A stretch of 64,000 nt of DNA from Chloroflexota bacterium (lineage in GTDB: Bacteria; Chloroflexota; Anaerolineae; Promineifilales; Promineifilaceae): the NCBI GenBank assembly GCA_017993775.1, contig JAGOMA010000008.1, positions 118,821 to 182,820 on the forward strand, written 5' to 3'. Made by a program: the position numbers and the translations under genes. This document shows positions 26,616-34,378 of this stretch, piece by piece (the first letter of the stretch is position 1; each line of letters begins with the position of its first letter). The notes under the pieces were generated by a model. The model had not been told where the DNA came from. It ran no database searches and saw only the letters and a list, made by a program, of their open reading frames with translations.

Positions 26616-26648
26616 AACTTCCCGGAACCTCAGAGGTTCCGGGAAGTT
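26616..26648. repeat. REP hairpin b
   Basis: Identical palindrome to copy a (16-bp arms, loop A), 15 bp after the MOSC stop and 17 bp beyond the 3' end of the RAYT gene. Confidence 0.92.
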
Positions 26649-26664
26649 CCTCGTTACCTTACCT

Positions 26665-27267
26665 CTACCCAAACAAATACACCTGAATATCCTCAGGCAG
26701 CCCCGCCACACCCCGTAAATAATCCAGCACAAACGCCCGGTACGTCAAGTTCCCGGAACCTCCGAGGTTCCGGGAACTTAAAAGCTCCGCCACAAACGCC
26801 ATATCCACCAGCTTGCCCGATCGTTCCCCCACCCATTCCGGATAATTTGAATAAGGCCAGTCATCAGGGTCAGTCACCAAACTAGCTTTCACCGGATTCG
26901 CATGAATATACCGGCATAAATGCTGCAAATACCCTTCCCGGTCCACATGCACATCCTGAAACCGCCCCTCAAACAACGTCCCCGACCGCCCCTGCTGCTT
27001 ATTAACCGCCAACACATACGCCCGGAACAAACGCGCCAACACCTCAGATAAATCAACCTCGCCATCCAGACGCAGCAAAAAATGATAGTGATTCGGCATC
27101 AAGCAGTAAGCAATCACCGCAATCCCGTTTCCAAGCAAATACTTTTTCATCAACTTCAGAAAATACGCATAATTCTCTTCACGAAAGAAAATAGCATCGC
27201 GGTTCGCGCCGCGATTGTAGATATGGTAATAGTGTCCTGGTAAAAATTGCGTCTGGCGTTTTGGCAT
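26665..27267 (-). CDS. REP-associated tyrosine transposase (RAYT, Y1 HUH family)
   Basis: 200 residues. The HUH motif is His60-Tyr61-His62 in YCLMPNHYHFLLRL, and the nucleophile is most likely Tyr120 in CRYIHANPVKA, the signature of TnpA-REP proteins. RAYTs bind and cut REP hairpins as single strands and are thought to spread them without being ordinary insertion sequences. Five REP palindromes lie within 1 kb on each side, one 17 bp upstream of the start. REP hairpin c is inside the gene and encodes residues 164-174 (SSRNLGGSGNL) in frame, near the C-terminus and beyond the catalytic core. No IS-type terminal repeats are seen. Confidence 0.9.
   Translation of the reverse strand: MPKRQTQFLPGHYYHIYNRGANRDAIFFREENYAYFLKLMKKYLLGNGIAVIAYCLMPNHYHFLLRLDGEVDLSEVLARLFRAYVLAVNKQQGRSGTLFEGRFQDVHVDREGYLQHLCRYIHANPVKASLVTDPDDWPYSNYPEWVGERSGKLVDMAFVAELLSSRNLGGSGNLTYRAFVLDYLRGVAGLPEDIQVYLFG
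26747..26779. repeat. REP hairpin c, inside the RAYT coding sequence
   Basis: 16-bp arms (AAGTTCCCGGAACCTC at 26747-26762, complement at 26764-26779) with loop C. It is in frame within the transposase gene. The arm base is AAGTT, as in copy d, whereas copies a, b and e have AACTT. Confidence 0.92.
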
Positions 27268-27283
27268 CTTGATTCCTCATCTA

Positions 27284-27316
27284 AAGTTCCCGGAACCTCA
27301 GAGGTTCCGGGAACTT
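27284..27316. repeat. REP hairpin d, just upstream of the RAYT gene
   Basis: 16-bp arms (AAGTTCCCGGAACCTC at 27284-27299, complement at 27301-27316), loop A. Its edge is 17 bp before the RAYT start, so it lies in the leader or promoter and could regulate the gene. Confidence 0.92.
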
Positions 27317-27379
27317 GGTCCTGGTCCTGGATTACGTATTGTGCCCAAATGCCTGCCAAACTGTCAAATCAACCAACCC

Positions 27380-27431
27380 AACTTCCCGGAACCTCAGAGG
27401 TTCCGGGAAGTTCCGAGGTTCAGGGAAGTTC
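27380..27431. repeat. REP hairpin e plus a degenerate half copy
   Basis: The full palindrome is at 27380-27412 (arms as in a and b), preceded by AACCAACCC. It runs directly into CCGAGGTTCAGGGAAGTT, a damaged 3' half REP at 27413-27430. The tandem arrangement resembles a BIME. Confidence 0.88.
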
Positions 27432-27496
27432 TCTGCTACAATACCCCCACGATATTCTATCTTAGTAACCATAACCATGACCCAATTAACCAACCC

Positions 27497-29344
27497 GTGT
27501 CCTTCCTGACTCCCGCCTTCCTCCTCCTCAGCCTGCTGGCCGCGCCCATCATCGTCCTATACATGCTGCGCCTCCGGCGGCGCGAAGTCACCGTCAGCAG
27601 CACCCTGCTCTGGCAAAAACTCCTGCGCGACCGCGAAGCCAACGCCCCCTGGCAAAAGCTCCGCCGCAACCTGCTGCTCATCTTGCAGCTTCTCATCCTC
27701 GCCGCCCTGGTCCTGGCCCTGGCACGGCCGTTTCTGCCCATCCCCTCCGTCATCACCGGCAACACCGTCATCCTGCTCGATGGCTCCGCCTCCATGCAAG
27801 CCACCGACGTGGCCCCCTCGCGCTTCGCCGCCGCCAAAACCACCGCCGCCCGCCTGATTGGCGACCTCAGCGGCGGCAGCCAGATGACCCTCATTCAGGT
27901 CGGGCACACCCCCGCCGTCCTCGCCAGCGCCAGCAGCGACAAAACCGCCCTGCGCCGCGCCCTGGACGCCGCCCAACCCGAAAACGGCCCCTCCGACTGG
28001 CCCGCCGCCCTGGCCCTGGCCGCCGGCGCCGCCCAGGGCTTCCAAGACGGCCGTATCGTCATCATTTCCGATGGCGGCCTGCCCGCCGATTTGCCCCCCC
28101 TGCCCACCACCCCCATCTACCTGCCCATCGGCGGCAGCGGCGAGAACCTGGCGATTTCCGCCCTGGCCACCCGCGCCACCGAAAGCGGCCCGCAGCTCTT
28201 CGCCAGCGTCGCCAACCAGGGCACGCAAGACCGCCAAGCCCTGCTCAGCCTGGAACTGGACGGCGCGCTCTACGATTCGCGCCGCGTAACCGTCCCGGCC
28301 GGCAGCAGCGCCAACCTGACATGGGACTTGCCAGAAGGCACGGCCGTCATCACCGCCCGCCTCTCTAATCTGGAAGAAGACAATCTGGCGCTGGATAATG
28401 TGGCCACGGCCGTCCACGAAGGCGGCGTCAGCAACCGCACCCTGCTCGTCACCGAAGGCAACCTCTTCCTGGAGCAAGTTTTCAGCGTCCTGCCGGGCAT
28501 CGAAGCCTTCAAAGCCGCCCCCGGAACCGACCTGACGCAAGAAGCCTACGACCTGCTGGTCTTCGACGGCGTGCCCCTGCCCGATCCTCTGCCCCCGGCC
28601 GACATGCTGCTCATCAACCCGCCCGGCGGCGGCGACTTGTTCACCGTCGGCGGCGTCTTTTCGGATACCGTCGCCGTGCGCCTGGCCGATTCCCCCCTGC
28701 TGCAATTTGTAGACTGGCGCGATGTACACATCCGGCAGGCAAAAGCGGTGACTGCGCCCTGGGCACGGCCGTTGGTAGAGGCTACCGGCGGCCCGCTGCT
28801 GCTCACCGGCGAGCAAAACGGGCAGCGCATCGCCCTGCTCACCTTCGACCTGCGCGATTCCGACCTGCCCCTGCAAATTGCATTTCCCATTTTAATGGCT
28901 AATATTACAGGCTGGCTCAGCCCTGGACGCGCCTTCGATGCGCCTGCCGGCTTGCGACCGGGTGACCCGGTAACTATTTCGCCCTCGGCCAGCGCCACGG
29001 CCGTGATTGTCGAAAAGCCCGACGGCCGTGTCTGGACCGCCGACGTGGGGGAAGACGCGCTCATCTTTGCGGAAACGAACCAACTGGGCCTTTACCGCGT
29101 CAGCTTGCGCGACGAACAAGGCACGCGCCCGGCCGGCAGCTTTGCCGTCAACCTGTTCAGCCCGGCCGAATCGGCCATTCAACCGGCCGCATCACTGTCC
29201 ATCGGCCAGATCGCCGCCGACACGACAGCCGCAGGCGACGTAGGCCAGCGTGAATGGTGGCCCTGGCTGGTAGCCATCGCCTTATTGATTTTAATGGTCG
29301 AGTGGTGGATTCAGCACCGCGGCCCGTTATTACCAAGACCCTAA
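27497..29344 (+). CDS. BatA-like VWA-domain membrane protein
   Basis: 615 residues from GTG 27497. This start gives the canonical Bat N-terminus (M)SFLTPAFLLLSLLAAP and avoids an upstream extension made of REP sequence. A BatA N-terminal domain with two membrane helices (about 7-27 and 58-80) is followed by a VWA domain with MIDAS DGSASM and later SDGG. A long beta-rich region follows, then a final helix near 590-607 (WPWLVAIALLILMVEWW). Bat proteins are linked to MoxR ATPases and stress tolerance in other bacteria; no MoxR is visible here. The TAA stop is inside a family A repeat. Confidence 0.82.
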   Translation: MSFLTPAFLLLSLLAAPIIVLYMLRLRRREVTVSSTLLWQKLLRDREANAPWQKLRRNLLLILQLLILAALVLALARPFLPIPSVITGNTVILLDGSASMQATDVAPSRFAAAKTTAARLIGDLSGGSQMTLIQVGHTPAVLASASSDKTALRRALDAAQPENGPSDWPAALALAAGAAQGFQDGRIVIISDGGLPADLPPLPTTPIYLPIGGSGENLAISALATRATESGPQLFASVANQGTQDRQALLSLELDGALYDSRRVTVPAGSSANLTWDLPEGTAVITARLSNLEEDNLALDNVATAVHEGGVSNRTLLVTEGNLFLEQVFSVLPGIEAFKAAPGTDLTQEAYDLLVFDGVPLPDPLPPADMLLINPPGGGDLFTVGGVFSDTVAVRLADSPLLQFVDWRDVHIRQAKAVTAPWARPLVEATGGPLLLTGEQNGQRIALLTFDLRDSDLPLQIAFPILMANITGWLSPGRAFDAPAGLRPGDPVTISPSASATAVIVEKPDGRVWTADVGEDALIFAETNQLGLYRVSLRDEQGTRPAGSFAVNLFSPAESAIQPAASLSIGQIAADTTAAGDVGQREWWPWLVAIALLILMVEWWIQHRGPLLPRP

Positions 29345-29394
29345 GGGTTTGGTAGCGAGTAACTAGCCTTTTGGAAACTAAACCCTTAGGGTCT
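29335..29394. repeat. Palindromic element, family A copy 6 (tandem unit 1)
   Basis: A 60-bp unit with AAGACCCTAAGGGTTT and its complement at the ends. The loop contains GGTAGCGAGTAACTAGCCTT. It contains the stop codon (29342-29344) of the BatA-like gene. Confidence 0.9.
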
Positions 29395-29405
29395 GCACAG
29401 AGACC

Positions 29406-29465
29406 AAGACCCTAAGGGTTTGGTAGCGAGTAACTAGCCTTTTGGAAACTAAACCCTTAGGGTCT
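29406..29465. repeat. Palindromic element, family A copy 7 (tandem unit 2)
   Basis: This unit is identical over 60 bp to unit 1 and lies 71 bp downstream, so the two are a recent tandem duplication with an 11-bp spacer. Confidence 0.9.
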
Positions 29466-29497
29466 TTCTTATAGAGAAACCTATACCGAACAATTCA

Positions 29498-30469
29498 ATG
29501 AGTCAGGATCATGCCGTCCAAACATTCTTAGCCCGATACCGCCGCTTGTGGTTTTTAATCCCCTTGCTGGTACTGGCTTTCCTGATCCTGCTGGTGGGCT
29601 TTATCCTGCCGGGCCTGGGGCGCAGCAGTCGCGGCCTGAAACCCTTCCGACCCTCCCCCACTCCCGGCGAACTGGCCGTTGACGGGCAAGCGGCCATCGT
29701 CACCTTCACCGACCTCAACGCTTCCCCGGACGCCTACCGCAACCAGCGCATCCGCGTTACAGGCAGCTACCTGAAGCTGACGCCGCCAACCTGCCAGCCC
29801 ACCAATGGCCCGGTATTCCAATGGTCATTGGTCGCCGAAGATTTGCAGCTCAACGCGACCGGGTTTGAAGCGCTGCTGCGCTTTATGCCCGACGGCACCA
29901 TCATTGTGGTCGAAGGCATCTGGCGGCAATATGCTGGTCCCTTAGGCTGCGGCAAAGAGCCGCCCGACGGCCAGGTGTGGTATCTGGCGGTGGAGCGGAT
30001 TGTCTCGCCGAACCCGCTGCCCAACTTCCGCGCGACGCCGCAGGCAACGGCCGTGCCCGGCACAGGCGGCAGCCAACTTTCAACCCCTTTCCCCGGCTCG
30101 CCGCTGTCTACGCCCACGCCCAGCCAACCGGCCATCACCTTAACGCCCATCAGCACGCCCACGGTGGTGGGAACGGCCGTGCTCCCCGGCACCCCCATCT
30201 TTGGCACGCCGGCAACCATCACCCCCACCGCCGGCCCGGGCACAGTTTATCCGTCCATCACGCCGCGCATTTCGCCCACGCCCACCAATTTCCCGCCCGG
30301 ATTCATCTCCCCCACGCCTACATCACCTTCAGGCGCCGCGCCCACGCCCACGCTGCCCGGCGGCGCGACCCTGCCGCCGGTGGCTACCAGCCCACCGCTG
30401 CCCACCAGCCCCGGCTATCCGGGCGCGACAGTCACCCCGACGCCGACGCCCACACCGAATCCTTATTAA
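29498..30469 (+). CDS. Membrane-anchored protein with beta domain and Pro/Thr-rich tail
   Basis: 323 residues. One membrane helix (about 17-42), a linker, then a compact domain of about 120 residues (IVTFTDLNASPDAYRNQRIR onward) that looks like an OB-type fold, with one Cys pair (CQ and GCG) possibly linked outside the cell. From about residue 175 to the end the protein is a low-complexity Pro/Thr/Ser segment, likely a wall-spanning stalk. The ligand is unknown. Five bases separate it from nudC. Confidence 0.65.
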   Translation: MSQDHAVQTFLARYRRLWFLIPLLVLAFLILLVGFILPGLGRSSRGLKPFRPSPTPGELAVDGQAAIVTFTDLNASPDAYRNQRIRVTGSYLKLTPPTCQPTNGPVFQWSLVAEDLQLNATGFEALLRFMPDGTIIVVEGIWRQYAGPLGCGKEPPDGQVWYLAVERIVSPNPLPNFRATPQATAVPGTGGSQLSTPFPGSPLSTPTPSQPAITLTPISTPTVVGTAVLPGTPIFGTPATITPTAGPGTVYPSITPRISPTPTNFPPGFISPTPTSPSGAAPTPTLPGGATLPPVATSPPLPTSPGYPGATVTPTPTPTPNPY

Positions 30470-30474
30470 CCGCT

Positions 30475-31353
30475 ATGAACGAAAATTTTGTCTCTGCCAT
30501 CGCGCCTCCCGACAATCGGGCGAGGCCAGCCTTCTGGTTTTTGTTTCACAAATTCGATCTGCTTGTCTATTTGGACGCGGCAACGGGCGCGGCGCGGCTG
30601 CCCCTGGTGGTTAGTCCCGCTTCGCTGAACCTGACCGGCTTTACGGTTGAGCGGCAGCAGTACTTCGGCTATGTGCCGGAAGACGGCCGTGTTCATTGTT
30701 TTGCCGCCGAACTGGAAACGCTCCGGCGGGAAGGCAAACCAGACCTGCCGCCCGGAATGGCCCTGCTGGATTTACGCCGCCTGTTTGGGCGATTGGATGA
30801 AGCACATTTGTGGCTGGCGGGGCGCGCCGTACAATTGGTGGATTGGGACCGCACGCACCGGTTTTGCGGCCGCTGCGGCGCGCCGACTTTTACCGCGCCC
30901 AATGAACGGATGAAGGTTTGTCCGAACTGCCAGCACACCAGTTACCCGCGCCTGTCTCCGGCGGTGATTATGCGGATAGAACGGGCTGGGCCGAACGGCC
31001 GTGAAATCCTTATGGCGCGCAACCAACGGGCAAAAATTCCCATGTACAGCGTGCTGGCCGGCTTTGTCGAACCAGGCGAGACATTAGAAAGCTGCGTGCG
31101 CCGCGAAGTGATGGAAGAAGTGGGCATCACCGTCAAAGACATCCGCTATTTTGGCAGCCAGCCCTGGCCGTTTCCCAATTCGCTAATGATCGCCTTTACG
31201 GCCGAATACGAGAGCGGCGAGATAAAATTGGAAGAATCCGAACTGCTGGACGCTGGCTGGTACACCGTCGACAATTTGCCGCCCTTCCCGCCCGCGTTAA
31301 GCATCGCCCATCAGCTCATTGCCGAGTTTGTTCGGCAGCAAACCACAGGTTAG
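30475..31353 (+). CDS. nudC: NAD+ diphosphatase (NudC type)
   Basis: 292 residues from ATG 30475; a longer frame begins inside the upstream gene and is not needed. It has a zinc ribbon with four Cys (FCGRCGAPT and VCPNCQHTSYPR, about 122-146). The Nudix box runs from GFVEPGETLE to REVMEEVGI (about 200-222). SQPWPFPNSLMIAF is the NudC-specific motif. It hydrolyses NAD(H) to NMN(H) and AMP and in E. coli removes NAD caps from RNA. Its start is 6 bp after the previous stop, so the two are probably co-transcribed. Confidence 0.93.
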   Translation: MNENFVSAIAPPDNRARPAFWFLFHKFDLLVYLDAATGAARLPLVVSPASLNLTGFTVERQQYFGYVPEDGRVHCFAAELETLRREGKPDLPPGMALLDLRRLFGRLDEAHLWLAGRAVQLVDWDRTHRFCGRCGAPTFTAPNERMKVCPNCQHTSYPRLSPAVIMRIERAGPNGREILMARNQRAKIPMYSVLAGFVEPGETLESCVRREVMEEVGITVKDIRYFGSQPWPFPNSLMIAFTAEYESGEIKLEESELLDAGWYTVDNLPPFPPALSIAHQLIAEFVRQQTTG

Positions 31354-31368
31354 AGGGGTTTAAGCAAG

Positions 31369-32355
31369 ATGATTCGCGTGATACATTGCCAGGAAGACAA
31401 AGCGTGCGAGATGGAATTGGAACTGGCGGAGGTAACGGCCGTTCTCCAAACCGGGCAAGGCATGATGTGGCTGGATATTTGGGGCGAAACGCACGAAGAG
31501 AGCGAAGCTGTGCTGCGCGACGTCTTCCATTTTCACCCGCTGGCCATTGATGACGCCCTGAACGAAGCCCACGCGCCCAAGCTGGACGATTGGGGCGATT
31601 ATGTGTACATCGTGCTGCACGCCATCAAATATACTGCGCCCGATCATCAGCCGATTAACCTGCCGGAAGTGGATATTTTTGTGGGGCGCAATTACCTGGT
31701 GACCTATCACCAGGAAGAGATCGCCCCGCTGGAGCGCGTGTGGGCCGCCAGCCAAACCGATGACCGCATTCGGCACAATGGCATTTCGCGCCTGCTCTAC
31801 CGCCTGGCCGACGAACTGATGAACGAACATATAACGGCCGTCGAAAAAATAGAAGAAGAGCTGGAAGACATCGAGGACAAAATTTTTAACGCCCCAGACA
31901 ACGACACTCTGGAACAAATCTTCATCCACAAGCGGCGCGTGCTGCAAATGCGGCGCACCATCGGGCCACAGCGGTTGGTCTTCAACTCGCTCAGCCGCAA
32001 CCATTACGCCGTCATCGACCCCGAAGCGCAGGTCTTTTTCAACGACATTTATGACCACATGGTGCGTCTGTATGACCTGATGGACAGTTTGCGCGACCTC
32101 TCCACCGGTTCGCAGACGACGTATTTGTCCATTGTTAACAATCGCATGAACGACGTGATGAAAACGATGGCCGTCATTACCACTCTGTTTTTGCCGCTGT
32201 CGTTTATTACCGGCTTTTTTGGCATGAACTTTTTTGCCCCGGCCATCGACACGCACAACTGGACCGGCTGGCTGCCATTTGAAGTGGCTCTGGCAGGCAT
32301 GTTTTTAATCCCGTTTGTGATGTTTTGGTACATTCGACGGCGGCGCTGGTTGTAA
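31369..32355 (+). CDS. corA: CorA-family magnesium/cobalt transporter
   Basis: 328 residues. A cytoplasmic funnel domain of about 260 residues leads to two C-terminal membrane helices. The first ends with the selectivity motif G-M-N in ITGFFGMNFFAP, and the protein closes with a basic cluster RRRRWL. The N-domain contains acidic stretches such as IEEELEDIEDKIF, typical of CorA. It takes up Mg2+ (or Co2+) as a pentamer. The neighbouring nudC start and gap of 15 bp suggest one transcript. Confidence 0.92.
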   Translation: MIRVIHCQEDKACEMELELAEVTAVLQTGQGMMWLDIWGETHEESEAVLRDVFHFHPLAIDDALNEAHAPKLDDWGDYVYIVLHAIKYTAPDHQPINLPEVDIFVGRNYLVTYHQEEIAPLERVWAASQTDDRIRHNGISRLLYRLADELMNEHITAVEKIEEELEDIEDKIFNAPDNDTLEQIFIHKRRVLQMRRTIGPQRLVFNSLSRNHYAVIDPEAQVFFNDIYDHMVRLYDLMDSLRDLSTGSQTTYLSIVNNRMNDVMKTMAVITTLFLPLSFITGFFGMNFFAPAIDTHNWTGWLPFEVALAGMFLIPFVMFWYIRRRRWL

Positions 32356-32364
32356 CACTTTCTC

Positions 32365-33189
32365 ATGAGACGCAAACTCATCAAAATTCTGGCGGCTGCG
32401 CTGGCGCTGCTTCTGGCTTTTTTTGGCCTGTACGGTTTGTGGGTTCGGCTGCAAATGAGCCTGTCGGCGTGGCTGCAAAGCGGCGCGGCGCAGGCTGAGG
32501 GATTGAACGGCCGTTTCCTATTGCCGCAAACGGCCGTCTTTTATGGTTTTCTGGCCGGTTTCTTTGTGCTGCTCAGCCTGGCCCTCATCGGCGTCACCTA
32601 TCGCCTGGTGGCTTACTCCGGACCACCCATCCCGCCTGCCCAACAATCGCCGCCGCCAAAAGGGAAATCCATGATAAAAACCATCCGTCTGGTCACCCTG
32701 GACGAAGCCCGGCAGTTTGTGCGCTGGGCCTATGAACCGCCCTACGACATCTACAACATCCTCCCCGACCCGGATGATCCGGACACGATCGAGCAGGCGG
32801 CCAATTATTTTTACAACCCGGCCGTGCAGTGTTATGCCATCGTCGATGACGCGGCCAATCTGCTGGCGTTTTGCACATTTGGCGAAGATGCGCGGGTTCC
32901 GGGCGGGGATTACGGCCGTCCTGCGTTGGACATCGGCCTGGGTGTGCGCCCGGACCTGACGGGGCAGGGAATGGGGCGGGAGTTTGTGACGGCCGTCATT
33001 GATTTTACCTGCCGCACCTTCCAACCGGCTGTCCTGCGAGTGACCATTGCCGCCTTTAACCGGCGCGCGCAGCGTGTCTGGGACCAGCAGGGATTTACGC
33101 CGGTGCAGCAATTTAACAGCCTGATGGATGAGAAACGGCCGTTTCTCATTCTGGAAAAAACGTTAACCGACATCAAGGAGGACGCATGA
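32365..33189 (+). CDS. GNAT acetyltransferase with N-terminal membrane anchor
   Basis: 274 residues. Residues about 8-27 and 57-83 are hydrophobic and likely membrane helices, followed by a Pro-rich linker. A GNAT fold begins at Met103 and includes IGLGVRPDLTGQGMGREFV, the acetyl-CoA P-loop region. An internal ATG at 32671 with AAGGG six bases upstream could give a soluble 172-residue form. The ORF is continuous, so the fusion is real at DNA level. The substrate is unknown. ATGA overlap with the MBL gene downstream. Confidence 0.78.
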   Translation: MRRKLIKILAAALALLLAFFGLYGLWVRLQMSLSAWLQSGAAQAEGLNGRFLLPQTAVFYGFLAGFFVLLSLALIGVTYRLVAYSGPPIPPAQQSPPPKGKSMIKTIRLVTLDEARQFVRWAYEPPYDIYNILPDPDDPDTIEQAANYFYNPAVQCYAIVDDAANLLAFCTFGEDARVPGGDYGRPALDIGLGVRPDLTGQGMGREFVTAVIDFTCRTFQPAVLRVTIAAFNRRAQRVWDQQGFTPVQQFNSLMDEKRPFLILEKTLTDIKEDA

Positions 33190-34043
33190 AACTGGAATTT
33201 TTAGGCACCGGCGGCGCGTTTACCACACCCCGCGCCGGTTGTTTTTGCCCGCTGTGCACGGAAGCCCGCGCAAAGGGCCTGCCCTTCAGCCGTTCCGGGC
33301 CGGGCCTTTTCATTCATGGCCCCAATGTCCTCATCGACACTTCCGAACAAATCAACGAACAGCTCAATCGGGCGCGGCTGGAACATATTCCAGCCTGCTT
33401 TTACTCCCACTGGCACCCGGACCACACGGCCGGCCGCCGCATTTGGGAGATGAATATCGACTGGCGGCATTGGCCGCGCAGCAATCGCTCCTCGGATATT
33501 TATTTACCGCTGCGCGTGGGCGTCGATTTTGCCAGCCACCTGGGTTTGCAGGAAAACTTCGCCTACATGCAGCACATCGGCGCTGTGGCCATCCACCACC
33601 TGAACGAAGGCGAATCGGTTAGTCTGAACGGATACACCATCACGCCATTTCCGGTAGCCGAGGCGTATGTGTATGCCTTTTTGGTGGAGGGAAACGGCCG
33701 TCGCGTCCTCATCGCCCCGGACGAACTGGTTGGCTGGCAGCCGCCCGCTTTTGTGCAAGGCGTGGATTTGGCCGTCGTGCCCATGGGCATTGTGGAATTC
33801 AACGTCTGGACCGGCGAGCGCATCATTCCGCCAGACCATCCTGTGCTAAAAAGCGAGGCTACTTTTCGCCAAACCCTGGCCATGCTGCGCCAGATTCAGC
33901 CCAAACAGGCCATCATGACCCACATCGAAGAGCCAGACAATCTGAGCTACGACGACTTGCTGCGCCTGGAGCAGAACCTGCAAGCGGAAGGCTATCCGCT
34001 GCGCTTCGCTTACGATACAATGCTGGTAGAAGTTAGCGGCTGA
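33186..34043 (+). CDS. MBL-fold metallohydrolase (PhnP/RNase Z-like)
   Basis: 285 residues. The N-terminus MKLEFLGTGGAFTTPRAGC, with a Cys pair (CFCPLC), resembles PhnP-type phosphodiesterases. The metal-binding motif is HWHPDH (about 78-83), and further His and Asp residues lie at IAPDELVGW and MTHIEEPDN. It probably hydrolyses a phosphodiester or ester bond using two metal ions. GGAGG precedes the start, which overlaps the GNAT stop by 4 bp. Confidence 0.85.
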   Translation: MKLEFLGTGGAFTTPRAGCFCPLCTEARAKGLPFSRSGPGLFIHGPNVLIDTSEQINEQLNRARLEHIPACFYSHWHPDHTAGRRIWEMNIDWRHWPRSNRSSDIYLPLRVGVDFASHLGLQENFAYMQHIGAVAIHHLNEGESVSLNGYTITPFPVAEAYVYAFLVEGNGRRVLIAPDELVGWQPPAFVQGVDLAVVPMGIVEFNVWTGERIIPPDHPVLKSEATFRQTLAMLRQIQPKQAIMTHIEEPDNLSYDDLLRLEQNLQAEGYPLRFAYDTMLVEVSG

Positions 34044-34090
34044 CAACCACGCCCTTCAGGCCGCAATCGGAACTGTATCAGGAGGTCTGG

Positions 34091-34378
34091 ATGATTACTC
34101 ACGTTGTTATGTTCAAAATGGAAGATCGCAGCGAGGCCAGCATTGGCCGAGCCGTCGAGAAAATTCGTGGGCTGGCGGGCAAAGTGCCTTCATTGCGCAG
34201 CCTGGAAGTAGGGCAGGATGTCATCCGGTCGGCCCGCTCTTATGATCTGGCGCTGATTGCTCGGTTTGATGATCTGGCGGGGTTGCAAGCGTATCAGGTG
34301 CATCCAGACCATGTGGTTGTGTTGGATTACATGCGAGCGGTGACCGAAGGGTCAACGGCCGTCGACTTTGAATCCTGA
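34091..34378 (+). CDS. Dabb-domain (stress-responsive alpha-beta barrel) protein
   Basis: 95 residues. ITHVVMFKM at the start, a central helix, VPSLRSLEVGQDVIRSARSYDLALIARFDDL and HPDHVVV match the dimeric ferredoxin-like Dabb family. These are small cytoplasmic proteins of mostly unknown function. GGAGG lies six bases ahead of the ATG. The stop overlaps the next start as TGATG. Confidence 0.88.
   Translation: MITHVVMFKMEDRSEASIGRAVEKIRGLAGKVPSLRSLEVGQDVIRSARSYDLALIARFDDLAGLQAYQVHPDHVVVLDYMRAVTEGSTAVDFES

Noticed and set aside
25836..27431. Insertion sequence with terminal inverted repeats
   Set aside because: The palindromes are five separate full REP hairpins, not one pair of terminal repeats, and no target duplication was found.
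27269..27496. N-terminal extension of the BatA-like gene
   Set aside because: It is translated REP hairpin sequence (FPEPQRFRE repeated); the canonical Bat N-terminus begins at the GTG at 27497.
29977..30474. Upstream extension of NudC overlapping the Pro/Thr-rich gene
   Set aside because: His/Arg-rich nonsense translation in the shifted frame of a real gene; ATG 30475 matches NudC.
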